A stretch of 60,392 bases of DNA from Candidatus Methylomirabilis sp. (lineage in GTDB: Bacteria > Muiribacteriota > Ozemobacteria > Ozemobacterales > Ozemobacteraceae), in the NCBI GenBank assembly GCA_020722725.1, contig DYKG01000020.1, positions 1 through 60,392 of the forward strand. Direction: 5' to 3'. Positions 36,527 to 44,586 of the stretch are shown piece after piece. Position numbers and translations under genes: made by a program. The notes below the pieces were generated by a model that was not told where the DNA came from, did no database searches, and saw nothing but the letters and a program-made list of their open reading frames with translations. Each line of letters opens with the position of its first letter. Positions within the stretch are counted from its first letter, which is position 1.

Positions 36527-38224
36527 TTATTGCCATCTGGAAATGATGAAAGAACCGCTTAGATTCACCTGCATTTCCGAGCGGGTTGAAGTGTAATCGA
36601 TGCTGATTCTCGATGCATTGTCACTGGCTTCGCCAAAATAAATCTGATCGCTCAGAAGATTGCCAAAATATGCCCAATGCATCGTTGATTGCAGAGTTGG
36701 ATCTATGGGAATCCAGCCCCGGCCGGGGAAGAAAACCTCGCACCATGCATGACCGATTGAAGTTTCCTGGCCCATCAATTCAGGCTTAACGAGAAAACCG
36801 GTTGCCATTCGGGCCGGCGTGTCTTTGCGCAGACAAAGAGCGGCAAGCAACCGTGAAAATTCAGTGCAGTCACAATTGTCAGGATTACGCAACGCCCATT
36901 CAACCGAAAAATCCTCATAGTTTTCGAGATATTTCAGCCCGCTGGAAACGGCTTTTGTCGCCATCTGCACGAAATTTCCCGGCTGTCTTTCAATTCGGTC
37001 TGCCAGAAGCGCCAGCATATCGTTTTCAACGCTGTATTTCTCACTTAAAGCGGCATACTTTATTTCAGGTTTTCGTTCAGAATTAGCTTTAACCTGACTG
37101 CCAAGCAGCGGCACCGTCTGAATTCGATGCACCAGCTTTAGAATGAATTCATGTCTTATCTGGTCACGAGGCACTGATATGCGCAATCGCCCGTTCTGGT
37201 CACGATCGACAACTTGAGCCCGGGTGCTGTTTGCCCCCGAAACGATCTCGGCACTTGTAAGACGGGTGGTCTGGTGCCCGGCAAGTTCAGGAATCGGCTT
37301 GACCAGGAAATCCAGACGTTCGATAGCGCTGGCATCATTGATCTTGATTTTTACCCTCTCTTCAAACCTGAGATCCTGCGGGGCAAGAGAAAATAGAATG
37401 CGTTCAAGGCTTTGCCGGTTCATTACCTCGGGAAACTTGCGCAGAACCTTTCGGCAGTCATCGGCAAGCCCTTCAAGCTGCCCGGCGTAATATCTGGCCC
37501 TGATCCATGCGTCATGGGCATACCCCTTGGTATCGGCAACGCGGGCACTGTTGAATGCCCTTATGGCAGGGTTGAAATCTTCGCGATCAAGATACTGCAG
37601 ACCAAGCATATAAATTGGGTACGGGTCATCAGTAGCCCGATGGGCATGCAGCTTGAGAATTTCGAATGCACTTTCTGAATAACCGGCTTTTTCATAGGCG
37701 GTTGCCAGCGCAACCGCGATTGAAGCATCCTGATTACTTCGTTCAAATGCATGATTTAAAAAAGCAATTGCATCGAGAGGACGATCTAGATCGTTGAGCA
37801 GAACCAGGCCTGCAATATGGGCGGCCTGGTAATTATTGTTGTCGAGAGCCATTACCCTTTTTGCGATATCTACCGAACGCAATTCATTTCCCTTGATTTT
37901 CCTGGTCGCCAGCAGAAGATTGCTCCAGAAACCTTTCTCGCCTGGCACCAGCTTACACGCCCTTGAAAAAAGAGCTTCGGCTTCGTTGGCATTTCCATTG
38001 CGAAGCTCGGCAAGACCCTGATTATTAAAATCTACCGCCCGGTTGAAAACCTCTGGTTTTGCCTGTGATTGTCTCACATCGGGGAAATTTATACGCAAAA
38101 CCTTATCCAGCCGGGCAAATCTCTTTGCCGGCGGGAAAAAGCGCTCAAGCTCACCCTGATTGAGAGCTAAAGCTGCCTGAACAATAAATAAAGCCAGGCC
38201 CGCAGTTAAAATTCTGATTTTCAT
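36527..38224 (-). CDS. Exported TPR/transglutaminase-like protein
   Basis: A 565-residue protein with a signal peptide, TPR-like repeats (about 50-260) and a C-terminal transglutaminase-like domain. The triad residues are visible: Cys in DCTEFSR, His in GHAWCEVFF and Asp in IPIDPT. The substrate is unknown; surface proteins or peptidoglycan are likely settings. I favour ATG at 38224, which gives a clean signal peptide (about residues 1-20); ATG at 38233 and TTG at 38248 are alternatives and none has a strong ribosome site. It shares the triad with the DUF3488 protein at 110-2185 but has no membrane domain. Confidence 0.85.
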   Translation of the reverse strand: MKIRILTAGLALFIVQAALALNQGELERFFPPAKRFARLDKVLRINFPDVRQSQAKPEVFNRAVDFNNQGLAELRNGNANEAEALFSRACKLVPGEKGFWSNLLLATRKIKGNELRSVDIAKRVMALDNNNYQAAHIAGLVLLNDLDRPLDAIAFLNHAFERSNQDASIAVALATAYEKAGYSESAFEILKLHAHRATDDPYPIYMLGLQYLDREDFNPAIRAFNSARVADTKGYAHDAWIRARYYAGQLEGLADDCRKVLRKFPEVMNRQSLERILFSLAPQDLRFEERVKIKINDASAIERLDFLVKPIPELAGHQTTRLTSAEIVSGANSTRAQVVDRDQNGRLRISVPRDQIRHEFILKLVHRIQTVPLLGSQVKANSERKPEIKYAALSEKYSVENDMLALLADRIERQPGNFVQMATKAVSSGLKYLENYEDFSVEWALRNPDNCDCTEFSRLLAALCLRKDTPARMATGFLVKPELMGQETSIGHAWCEVFFPGRGWIPIDPTLQSTMHWAYFGNLLSDQIYFGEASDNASRISIDYTSTRSEMQVNLSGSFIISRWQ

Positions 38225-38275
38225 AGACAACATCTTAACATCAGCCAACAGCCATCACAACTTTCGAGAAAAAAT

Positions 38276-40732
38276 TCATGCGCCATCTATTTCAAGCCGC
38301 TCAAGCAAAACCTTGAATTCTGACGGGCTTGGGGTTGCGTAGGCTATCTTGCGGTGGGCATACTTAAAATACGGGTATAAACCGAAAGCCTCGGTACCAT
38401 CACGCGACAGCACAACCGCTTCGCTTGGTGGCAGCTCAATGGCCGGGCGCTTTTCAACTGCCAGAACCTGGGCAAGCGGACCGCTCAGATCAGCAAATGG
38501 CTCTTTTGCCCCCTTCGGTGCTCTCATGACAATCAGGTTGTTCAATATTGATTTCACCCCACGCAAAATTTCTGCAAGCCCCTCAATTGCCTGGGGCAAA
38601 GACTCTTCAAGCGGTTCAATCGGTTCTTTCAAATACTCTTTCAATTCACGAAGCATCATCACCGGGTTCGTATCTGAAGACTCAGTAAGAATATTGGCAA
38701 GCGAAAATGTAAAGAAAACCGGATTCTCACGCGACTGCTTCATCGCCAACGCAAAGTTATGCAGACATCTGAGTGCCGTTGGGCCAACCAGATGACCTTT
38801 GAGACATTCTTTTACGCTTCTTGTAAGAACTTCAGAAGCAGGAGCGAAAAACAGACAAGACTGAATAAAGCAAATATTCAAATATGCAATTAAATTATCT
38901 GCCGCCAACTGCAGATTTTTCAGATGATTTTCCGGCAAACCAGGCCTGAAAAGCTCAGCAAAAGGATCTGAGATAAATGATGGATACCGGCTGACAATTG
39001 TCTGGGCTGCCGGAATCGGCGCAATTTTAATAGCCCCTTCCGGAATCGGCAATTCTTTTTTAACTGGCTTTGCAGCCGCTTTGGGCAATGGCTTGGCCGC
39101 TGACGGCTGCGAAGTTTCTCTATTAATTGAAGATTGAACAGTCTGACCTGCAGCCTTTACCTCCGTAAGAGGTTTTTCTTTTGCCTGTTGCCTGAAATCT
39201 TTTTCTCCAGGCTCAGAAGCATTTTCATCTTCAATTTCAATTTCAATTGATACTTCTTCAACCGTAAGATTCTCGATTGAATCATCTATCTCTTCGACTT
39301 CAGGTTCAGTGTCATCAACCGAAATAATCAACGGATCAGGTGTTGATTCTTTGAATTCAACAATTTCCTGAGCCTTAATTTTTTCAGAGAGGTTGGCCGA
39401 TTCAGTTAAAGAATCTTCCTTGCCAATTTCATTTGAATCAGAAGCAATTTTGGCAGAACTAACCTCTTCCAGCTCTGATTTGCCTTTGGCCTTCAGCTCC
39501 TGCTCGATTTCCTGCTGAACCCGATCAAAATCTATAACCGGGTCTTCTTTGTCTGAAGCTGGCTCAGCCTTTATTTCCAATTCAGAGGTTGGTTCTTCAA
39601 CATCAACCACAGTCTTTTCCAGTTCCTCTGCAACCTGCTCAAGTTCAGCACTTTCGTCAACTTCTTCCAGAACCGCCTTTTCATTTTCAAAATCGAGGTT
39701 TTCGATAAGCGGTTCGTCATCTTCTACAACCGGCTCAACATCGTGGCCTGAAGTCTCAGAAATTTCGTCTTCAAAATGCTCAAGCTCTCCCGCAAGATCT
39801 TCGATTTCATCTTCACTGGTTCCGGCAATTTCGGCGTCGATTCGCTCTTTTTCCTCACGTTTGAGCCGCTCTTCTTCCATGTGTTTGCGACGCTTCTCCT
39901 CCATCTCTTTTTTGAAGGATCTGAAATCTTCCCCGTCACTGGTCTCTCCAGATTCGCCGACTTTCGCCTCGTCTTCTTCACCCTGCTTGTCCTTTGCTCT
40001 TTTGCTGACGAACGGAACTGAGTCAAGCTGTTTCAGCGCCTCGCGGGCTTTTTTTGACACCAGAGGATGCTGGTGATACTGAACTTTCGCAATAACTTTG
40101 CGAAGATCATTATTTATCAGAAGCGGCAGAAATGGGGCCACGTTCTGTAAAACCCATTCATCAGGCGAACCCAGAGCATAATCAAGTATGATAACCATCT
40201 GCGAGGGAGGAAGATTTCGCACAACTTTAAAAGCTGCCTCTGATACCATAGGGTCAGGGTCGGTTATCATATTCAGCACATGGGCAAAATGCGTCGGGCG
40301 CCCGCTGTTTATCGCGATTCCGCAGGCCATCGCCCTGATTTCAGGGTCTCCATGGTTAAGGCAACTCTCCATGAAATCCTGAGCCTGGGGAGGTATGGTT
40401 TCATTCATTGCGCCCATGATCGCGATCAGCATCTGGCTGTTACCATGCAGGGCAAGATAATCCCACATTTTTTTGGGCATTTCGTTGAGCCCCGATTCCC
40501 GGCTCATGTCTTCGAGAATGAGTCTCTCGATCGACGAATCGCGGGGAAAAGCCTCGAGGGTCATTGCAACCTGCGCAATCAGCAGAGCAATATCTTCATT
40601 CTGCTCATAGAAGGCAGCCTGCTTGAGTTCGGGAATAAGCTCATGCATTCGGTCAAAAAGAATACGATACACGGCTTCTTTTCGAACTTCGGCTTCGGTG
40701 CTGTATAATCGTGAAATAATCTCTTTGCTCAC
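38276..40732 (-). CDS. HEAT-repeat protein with a long acidic hinge
   Basis: An 818-residue protein without signal peptide. Residues 1-240 form HEAT-like helical repeats (NHGDPEIRAMACGIA, DPDPMVSEAAFKVVR). About 240-560 is a low-complexity, Glu/Asp-rich hinge with a short basic coil (KEMEEKRRKHMEEE). Residues 580-818 form a separate domain I do not recognise. HEAT arrays bind proteins, so this is probably a scaffold. The start is GTG at 40732 with AGGAG five bases upstream and its own promoter. It may be co-transcribed with the transglutaminase gene 51 bases downstream. Confidence 0.8.
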   Translation of the reverse strand: MSKEIISRLYSTEAEVRKEAVYRILFDRMHELIPELKQAAFYEQNEDIALLIAQVAMTLEAFPRDSSIERLILEDMSRESGLNEMPKKMWDYLALHGNSQMLIAIMGAMNETIPPQAQDFMESCLNHGDPEIRAMACGIAINSGRPTHFAHVLNMITDPDPMVSEAAFKVVRNLPPSQMVIILDYALGSPDEWVLQNVAPFLPLLINNDLRKVIAKVQYHQHPLVSKKAREALKQLDSVPFVSKRAKDKQGEEDEAKVGESGETSDGEDFRSFKKEMEEKRRKHMEEERLKREEKERIDAEIAGTSEDEIEDLAGELEHFEDEISETSGHDVEPVVEDDEPLIENLDFENEKAVLEEVDESAELEQVAEELEKTVVDVEEPTSELEIKAEPASDKEDPVIDFDRVQQEIEQELKAKGKSELEEVSSAKIASDSNEIGKEDSLTESANLSEKIKAQEIVEFKESTPDPLIISVDDTEPEVEEIDDSIENLTVEEVSIEIEIEDENASEPGEKDFRQQAKEKPLTEVKAAGQTVQSSINRETSQPSAAKPLPKAAAKPVKKELPIPEGAIKIAPIPAAQTIVSRYPSFISDPFAELFRPGLPENHLKNLQLAADNLIAYLNICFIQSCLFFAPASEVLTRSVKECLKGHLVGPTALRCLHNFALAMKQSRENPVFFTFSLANILTESSDTNPVMMLRELKEYLKEPIEPLEESLPQAIEGLAEILRGVKSILNNLIVMRAPKGAKEPFADLSGPLAQVLAVEKRPAIELPPSEAVVLSRDGTEAFGLYPYFKYAHRKIAYATPSPSEFKVLLERLEIDGA

Positions 40733-41008
40733 TCTGACTCCTGCGGCTGAGGCGCTGATGCCTGGATTTTACCCCGACATTCAGGCAATTACAACCGGTA
40801 CAAATTCTCAACAGCAAATCTCAGAAAAAATAAGAATTCCACTTCCAAAGTCAAAATCAGCAATTTCAGCTGGCAGCGAATTTAACGGGCAATATCTCAC
40901 CAAAGCTCAAAAACACCTGAACCCTATTTTTAATTTTGTTGAAGGTCTTTGTGATTTTTGTGTCTCTCGGTGCACGTTTGTTTGTTGCGAATTCCGCAAA
41001 TAGCCAAC
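40733..41008. other. AT-rich intergenic gap without a supported gene
   Basis: About 330 bases separate the HEAT and FmdB genes. It holds the HEAT promoter at 40766-40794 and the FmdB terminator at 41009-41048. The middle is AT-rich; the minus strand at about 40940-40975 has a short imperfect run of CACAAA-type units. The open frames here are short and read like noise. Confidence 0.6.
40766..40794 (-). promoter_or_regulatory. Sigma-70-type promoter for the HEAT gene
   Basis: Minus strand TTGTAA (40794-40789), a 17-base spacer and TAAAAT (40771-40766), 33 bases upstream of the GTG start. Confidence 0.55.
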
Positions 41009-41048
41009 AAAAAAATCTGTTTCTTGAATTGGGCTCAAAAAACAGATT
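41009..41048 (-). terminator. Rho-independent terminator after the FmdB-type gene
   Basis: On the minus strand a 9-bp stem (AATCTGTTT with AAACAGATT), one mismatch, then 4 more pairs around a 7-base loop, followed by T residues at 41013-41009. It begins 16 bases after the gene stop. Confidence 0.85.
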
Positions 41049-41064
41049 CAAATGAATTATTTAA

Positions 41065-41409
41065 TCAGGCGGCAGCGGCTACCGGTTCAGCTTTTGCCGC
41101 AGCGGGCTTTTCGGTTTTTTCCGGTTTGGCTTCGGCAGCCGGGGTCGCTTTGCTGTCACCAGTCGCTTTTGTTTCGGTTTTACTTTCGCCGGGTTTATCG
41201 GCATCTTTTTTCTTCGCTTCAAGATAGCCTGAATCGCGATAATCGGTAGAATAAAAACCCGAGCCTTTGAAAATCACCGAGCTTGCTGACATGAGCCTTT
41301 GCCCAACACCATCACAAGCAGGACAATGATGGGCATCGGTGCAAGACATTGAATGAAAGGCATCGAATACTTTTCCACATTCCTTGCATTTATAGCTGTA
41401 AGTCGGCAT
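41065..41409 (-). CDS. FmdB/CxxC_CxxC zinc-ribbon protein with Ala/Lys-rich tail
   Basis: A 114-residue protein beginning MPTYSYKCKECGK. Cys8, Cys11, Cys29 and Cys32 form a zinc ribbon of the FmdB regulatory-protein family, and GQRLMSASSVIFKGSGFYSTDY completes the usual core (about 60 residues). The last 40 residues are a low-complexity Ala/Lys/Glu/Pro tail. Family members are small and of uncertain function, often suggested to be regulators or folding aids. The ATG at 41409 has AGGAGGAAA upstream. A perfect CIRCE operator lies 35 bases before the start, so HrcA and heat stress probably control it. Confidence 0.9.
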   Translation of the reverse strand: MPTYSYKCKECGKVFDAFHSMSCTDAHHCPACDGVGQRLMSASSVIFKGSGFYSTDYRDSGYLEAKKKDADKPGESKTETKATGDSKATPAAEAKPEKTEKPAAAKAEPVAAAA

Positions 41410-41443
41410 TTATCTTTCCTCCTGCAGATTCGACAACCAGAAA

Positions 41444-41470
41444 TTAGCACTCGCACATATCGAGTGCTAA
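41444..41470 (-). promoter_or_regulatory. CIRCE operator (HrcA-binding inverted repeat)
   Basis: TTAGCACTC (41444-41452), a 9-base spacer, then GAGTGCTAA (41462-41470): the exact CIRCE consensus, including spacer length. HrcA normally represses groES-groEL or dnaK operons through it. Here it lies between the -10 box and the start of the FmdB-type gene, one base downstream of the -10. No chaperone gene is in the window. Confidence 0.97.
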
Positions 41471-41471
41471 C

Positions 41472-41500
41472 AAAATATCACAAAGCTGCCGCCTGTTCAA
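41472..41500 (-). promoter_or_regulatory. Sigma-70 promoter with downstream CIRCE
   Basis: Minus strand TTGAAC (41500-41495), a 17-base spacer and TATTTT (41477-41472). The CIRCE repeat follows directly. The -35 and spacer lie within the last codons and the stop of the methylase gene. Confidence 0.75.
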
Positions 41501-43151
41501 GAAAAAAATCGCATTCTTCGAGCAACTGCTTATATTGCCCCGATCCGAGATAGGCCTCACATACCAGAAGATTCAACTCTTGCCAGAACTCTTTGTATTC
41601 AGACGATTCACACTTCAACTTAGACAAAGCCTCGGCCAGAGCAGCGATGCGACTCTTTAAAATCGGCTCTGAATCTGGCAAAGGAACAGCTCTTACCTGC
41701 GAAACGGTTATGTGAAAACTGTGATAATGCCCACTGAACCAGGCATTGACCAGCAGACTGTTCAAAAGACCTGTCAGATAAGCCAAAGAACATTCCCTGG
41801 TTTTTCCTGTAATGAATGAAATTGAATTTTTCGGGAAAAAGCCGCCGTGGTCGTGAGCAGCCACCAGTCTTAATTTAAGCTTCTCGTTGCGAATATTCTG
41901 ATATAGAACTTTTTCACCGGCAAAAACCTTCTCATCACCGGCATAGGCCAGATGCGGGCCATAATCGATGAACTTTCCCTCCCAGTTTATATGAAATGGT
42001 GACAATTCCCGACCTTTAAGCACCTTTCGATGACGTGAAGACATGCATTGGTCGGTAACAAATCTTGAAACACCACCCTCACGCTTTAACGACTCCTGGA
42101 TCCCAACTCCAACCCTGCAGATTTCCCCGAGCGGCTTTGAATTTTGCGCCATCAAATCAAATATGTTTTTAAGTTTTTCGGGCACAATTGCCTGTCTTAG
42201 ACCCCGCCCGCTTTCAAAAATTTGTTGGTTCACCCAAAAATGATTATTCCAGCCTCGTTCAAGGTTATAGTTAACATGAAGAACCGTCTCATCAGAATTC
42301 AACGCCTGCATGTTACATAGATGCAAAACTGCCGGCAGAATGCCCGGTGCGCTTACAAAAAAACGCGCAGGTAATAGAAAAATATTCATAACCCGATGGC
42401 TGAAAACCAGTTTTCGTATAAGCCGGCATTGATGATTTACCAGCCATGTATGCGAAGTCAGCAGAATTAAATGCCCGCCAGGTTCAAGCATTTCGCATGA
42501 TCGCTCGATAAAAAAAGTATAAAGATCTTTTTCACCTTCAGAAGTTTTGTAGCGCGAGCGCAAAAAACTTTTCAATTTTTCACTTAAATTTACCTTATAA
42601 GGCGGGTTGCCAATAATTAGACTGAAGCGGGTTTTATCGTCTGCCCGCAGAAAATCTTCGCACCGCAGATGTGGCCAGCCATTGCCGGCAAACCGGCCAA
42701 GCAAACGCCCCAGACAAATCAACAAAGCCTGAGAATCAACGTCATAACCGTAAATTGCCGACAACCAGTCGACATCATTTTTCTTGATTGAAAGCTCTTC
42801 AGCAGCTGCAACCAGAAAACTGCCGTCGCCACATGCCGGGTCAAGAATTTTTCCATTCAAATTCCGGCCTGTTTCATGAATCAGTTTTCGGGCAAAAGTC
42901 TCGGGAGTATAATACTGACCTGTCTTGCGGCGTGCATTACGAATTCGGCTTTCAAGGTCGGGCAAATGCTCGACACCATTGTGCTTGACCGGAAAATTTC
43001 CGTCTTCAACCCTTTCAACCCAATTGAGAAGAAATTCCGGAGCCTGAAGCTGATGCAAAATATCAACCGGCCTGGCTGGCAACCCTTTTTCCAGCTTTAT
43101 CTCAAGCGTCTGTCTAAACCACTGAAACAAGCCTATCTCAGCTTTTTCCAT
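41478..43151 (-). CDS. Orphan N6-adenine DNA methyltransferase (Eco57I/TaqI-like)
   Basis: A 557-residue protein with the AdoMet site LDPACGDGSFLVAAAEE and the adenine-methylase catalytic motif GNPPYK. RKTGQYYTPETFA precedes the AdoMet motif as in this class. The C-terminal half (about 330-557) resembles the TaqI-type target-recognition region. No restriction nuclease domain or gene is adjacent, so it could be an orphan methylase, the methylase part of a split type II/IIG system, or a genome regulator. The ATG at 43151 follows an AAAAGAG site; TTG at 43184 is an alternative. Confidence 0.88.
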   Translation of the reverse strand: MEKAEIGLFQWFRQTLEIKLEKGLPARPVDILHQLQAPEFLLNWVERVEDGNFPVKHNGVEHLPDLESRIRNARRKTGQYYTPETFARKLIHETGRNLNGKILDPACGDGSFLVAAAEELSIKKNDVDWLSAIYGYDVDSQALLICLGRLLGRFAGNGWPHLRCEDFLRADDKTRFSLIIGNPPYKVNLSEKLKSFLRSRYKTSEGEKDLYTFFIERSCEMLEPGGHLILLTSHTWLVNHQCRLIRKLVFSHRVMNIFLLPARFFVSAPGILPAVLHLCNMQALNSDETVLHVNYNLERGWNNHFWVNQQIFESGRGLRQAIVPEKLKNIFDLMAQNSKPLGEICRVGVGIQESLKREGGVSRFVTDQCMSSRHRKVLKGRELSPFHINWEGKFIDYGPHLAYAGDEKVFAGEKVLYQNIRNEKLKLRLVAAHDHGGFFPKNSISFITGKTRECSLAYLTGLLNSLLVNAWFSGHYHSFHITVSQVRAVPLPDSEPILKSRIAALAEALSKLKCESSEYKEFWQELNLLVCEAYLGSGQYKQLLEECDFFLEQAAAL

Positions 43152-43237
43152 GCTCTTTTCATTAATCCTGTTTTTTTGCCGCAAAGGTTCCCATATTATA
43201 CCATTTATACTTAATTCGTTCGTGACACTACGATTTA

Positions 43238-43264
43238 AAGCGGGCCGACACGGGGTCGGCCCCT
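43238..43264 (-). repeat. Palindromic dispersed repeat, copy 2
   Basis: A 27-base element with an 8-bp perfect stem (GGGCCGAC at 43242-43249 with GTCGGCCC at 43255-43262). Read on the minus strand, its arms AGGGGCCGACC and CGGCCCGCTT match copy 1 at 34208-34235. It lies between the methylase and wzz-like genes, just beyond the wzz terminator. Confidence 0.75.
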
Positions 43265-43305
43265 ACAAATATTTCTTCTGTGATTCGTATAAAATGCTAT
43301 AGAAA

Positions 43306-43329
43306 TAAAAAGCGGACTAAAAAGCCCGC
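43306..43329 (-). terminator. Rho-independent terminator of the MutL/DUF6754 operon
   Basis: Minus-strand stem GCGGGCT/AGTCCGC (43329-43323 with 43318-43312, one G-U pair, 4-base loop) followed by a T-rich run at 43310-43306. It lies 31 bases after the wzz-like stop. Confidence 0.75.
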
Positions 43330-43359
43330 CTTTAATTTAAATTCAAAATAATGTTTAAA

Positions 43360-44586
43360 TCAGGGTTTGGCCTGTTCTTTGGCATCCTGTTCTTTGCGCC
43401 GACGGATGAATTCGATCAGAAACGCTGCAAACACACCTAGAACACCAGAACTCAGACCAGCCAGAATGACCATGATTGACCGGCGGGGTTTTGATTTAAC
43501 CTCAGACGGCCTGGGCTTGTCGATTACTTCAAACTGACTGCCTTCTTCTGCTTCTGCAATCTTGGCTATTTCATACTGCTCGGTCAGAACCCCGAACACT
43601 TTTTCCTTCACCTTGAGATTGCGTTGCAGCCTGATAAATTCCAGGGCAAGTTCTGGCATGCCGCTTAAAACCTTCTCGGTTTCGCCAATCTCTTTGCCAA
43701 GGGCTTCGAGTTTGGCTTCTTCAGAAACTTTTTTGCCTTCAAGTTTTACCAGTTCAGGCAGATTTCCCGATGATTTCAGAATGCTCTGCTGCATTTTCAA
43801 AGCAATACCGGCCTGCACCTTTTCCGATTCAAGAGTTGCAAGCTTTTCAATCAGGGCACTCGCCTGTTTTTCCATTGAATACATCTTCTTCGCATCCTGA
43901 AATACCTTGAATTCATTCTCAGCCACTTCAAGCTCGCGACTCACCTTTTCCAGCTGGCTTTCAACGAAAACCCGCTTTTCTTTCTGCGGACCTCTGGCAA
44001 AAACAGCCAGATACTCAAGATAAGCGGCGGCAATCTCGGCAGAAAGCTCAGACGACATGGTTTCGGCAGAAACGGTTATCAGACCGTCTTTGTCTTTTTC
44101 AATCGAAACGATCTTACCAACCAACTTTAGAATGTCGTCATATTTCACGTCAGGGTCAGGATCAGAGCCGACAATCGCCGGGTTGGTAGCAACGCCAAAC
44201 CGGCTGATAATTCGCTCGCTCATCGTGCGACTTTTCAAATAAGCCATCAGATATTCGGCAGAACCACCACCGCCAATACCGCCAATCAGGCCGGCCATTG
44301 GCAGCGATGAAAGTAACGAATTCATTCTTCCGCCGCTTGAATGAACGAAAATCGTGGCACTGGCCTTGAAATGGTTCGGCAGAGTAAGGCTGTAAATAGC
44401 AGTCAGAACAGCGACAACCAGCGGCATTACCACTACCAGCTTCCAATGCTTGACCAGCACACGAAACAGCTCAAAAAGATCGATTTCGTCTTCCTCAAGC
44501 CCCATCAGAATTTCGCGCTTGAGAAGTTCTTCTTTGACCTCTTTCTTTAACTGTTCAGGATTGATGTCGTTGTATTTTTCTGTCAT
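43360..44586 (-). CDS. Wzz/GNVR-type polysaccharide chain-length determinant
   Basis: A 408-residue protein with two membrane helices near the ends (about 50-70 and 378-398), a large periplasmic coiled-coil region and the Pro-rich segment DKPRPSEVKSKPRR before the second helix, the standard Wzz layout. It sets the length of O-antigen, capsule or similar polymers. No tyrosine-kinase domain or glycosyltransferase is adjacent. Its ATG overlaps the stop of the barrel-sandwich gene as TAATG, so it is the last, translationally coupled gene of the MutL/DUF6754 operon. Confidence 0.9.
   Translation of the reverse strand: MTEKYNDINPEQLKKEVKEELLKREILMGLEEDEIDLFELFRVLVKHWKLVVVMPLVVAVLTAIYSLTLPNHFKASATIFVHSSGGRMNSLLSSLPMAGLIGGIGGGGSAEYLMAYLKSRTMSERIISRFGVATNPAIVGSDPDPDVKYDDILKLVGKIVSIEKDKDGLITVSAETMSSELSAEIAAAYLEYLAVFARGPQKEKRVFVESQLEKVSRELEVAENEFKVFQDAKKMYSMEKQASALIEKLATLESEKVQAGIALKMQQSILKSSGNLPELVKLEGKKVSEEAKLEALGKEIGETEKVLSGMPELALEFIRLQRNLKVKEKVFGVLTEQYEIAKIAEAEEGSQFEVIDKPRPSEVKSKPRRSIMVILAGLSSGVLGVFAAFLIEFIRRRKEQDAKEQAKP

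Noticed and set aside
39549..40076. 175-residue Ser-rich plus-strand ORF
   Set aside because: Antisense to the Glu/Asp-rich hinge of the HEAT gene; Ser-rich reading is the expected mirror of GAA/GAT codons.
40866..41051. Possible 61-residue gene in the HEAT-FmdB gap
   Set aside because: It has no ribosome site, runs through the FmdB terminator, and has Thr/Lys repeats that look like noise from CACAAA-type runs.
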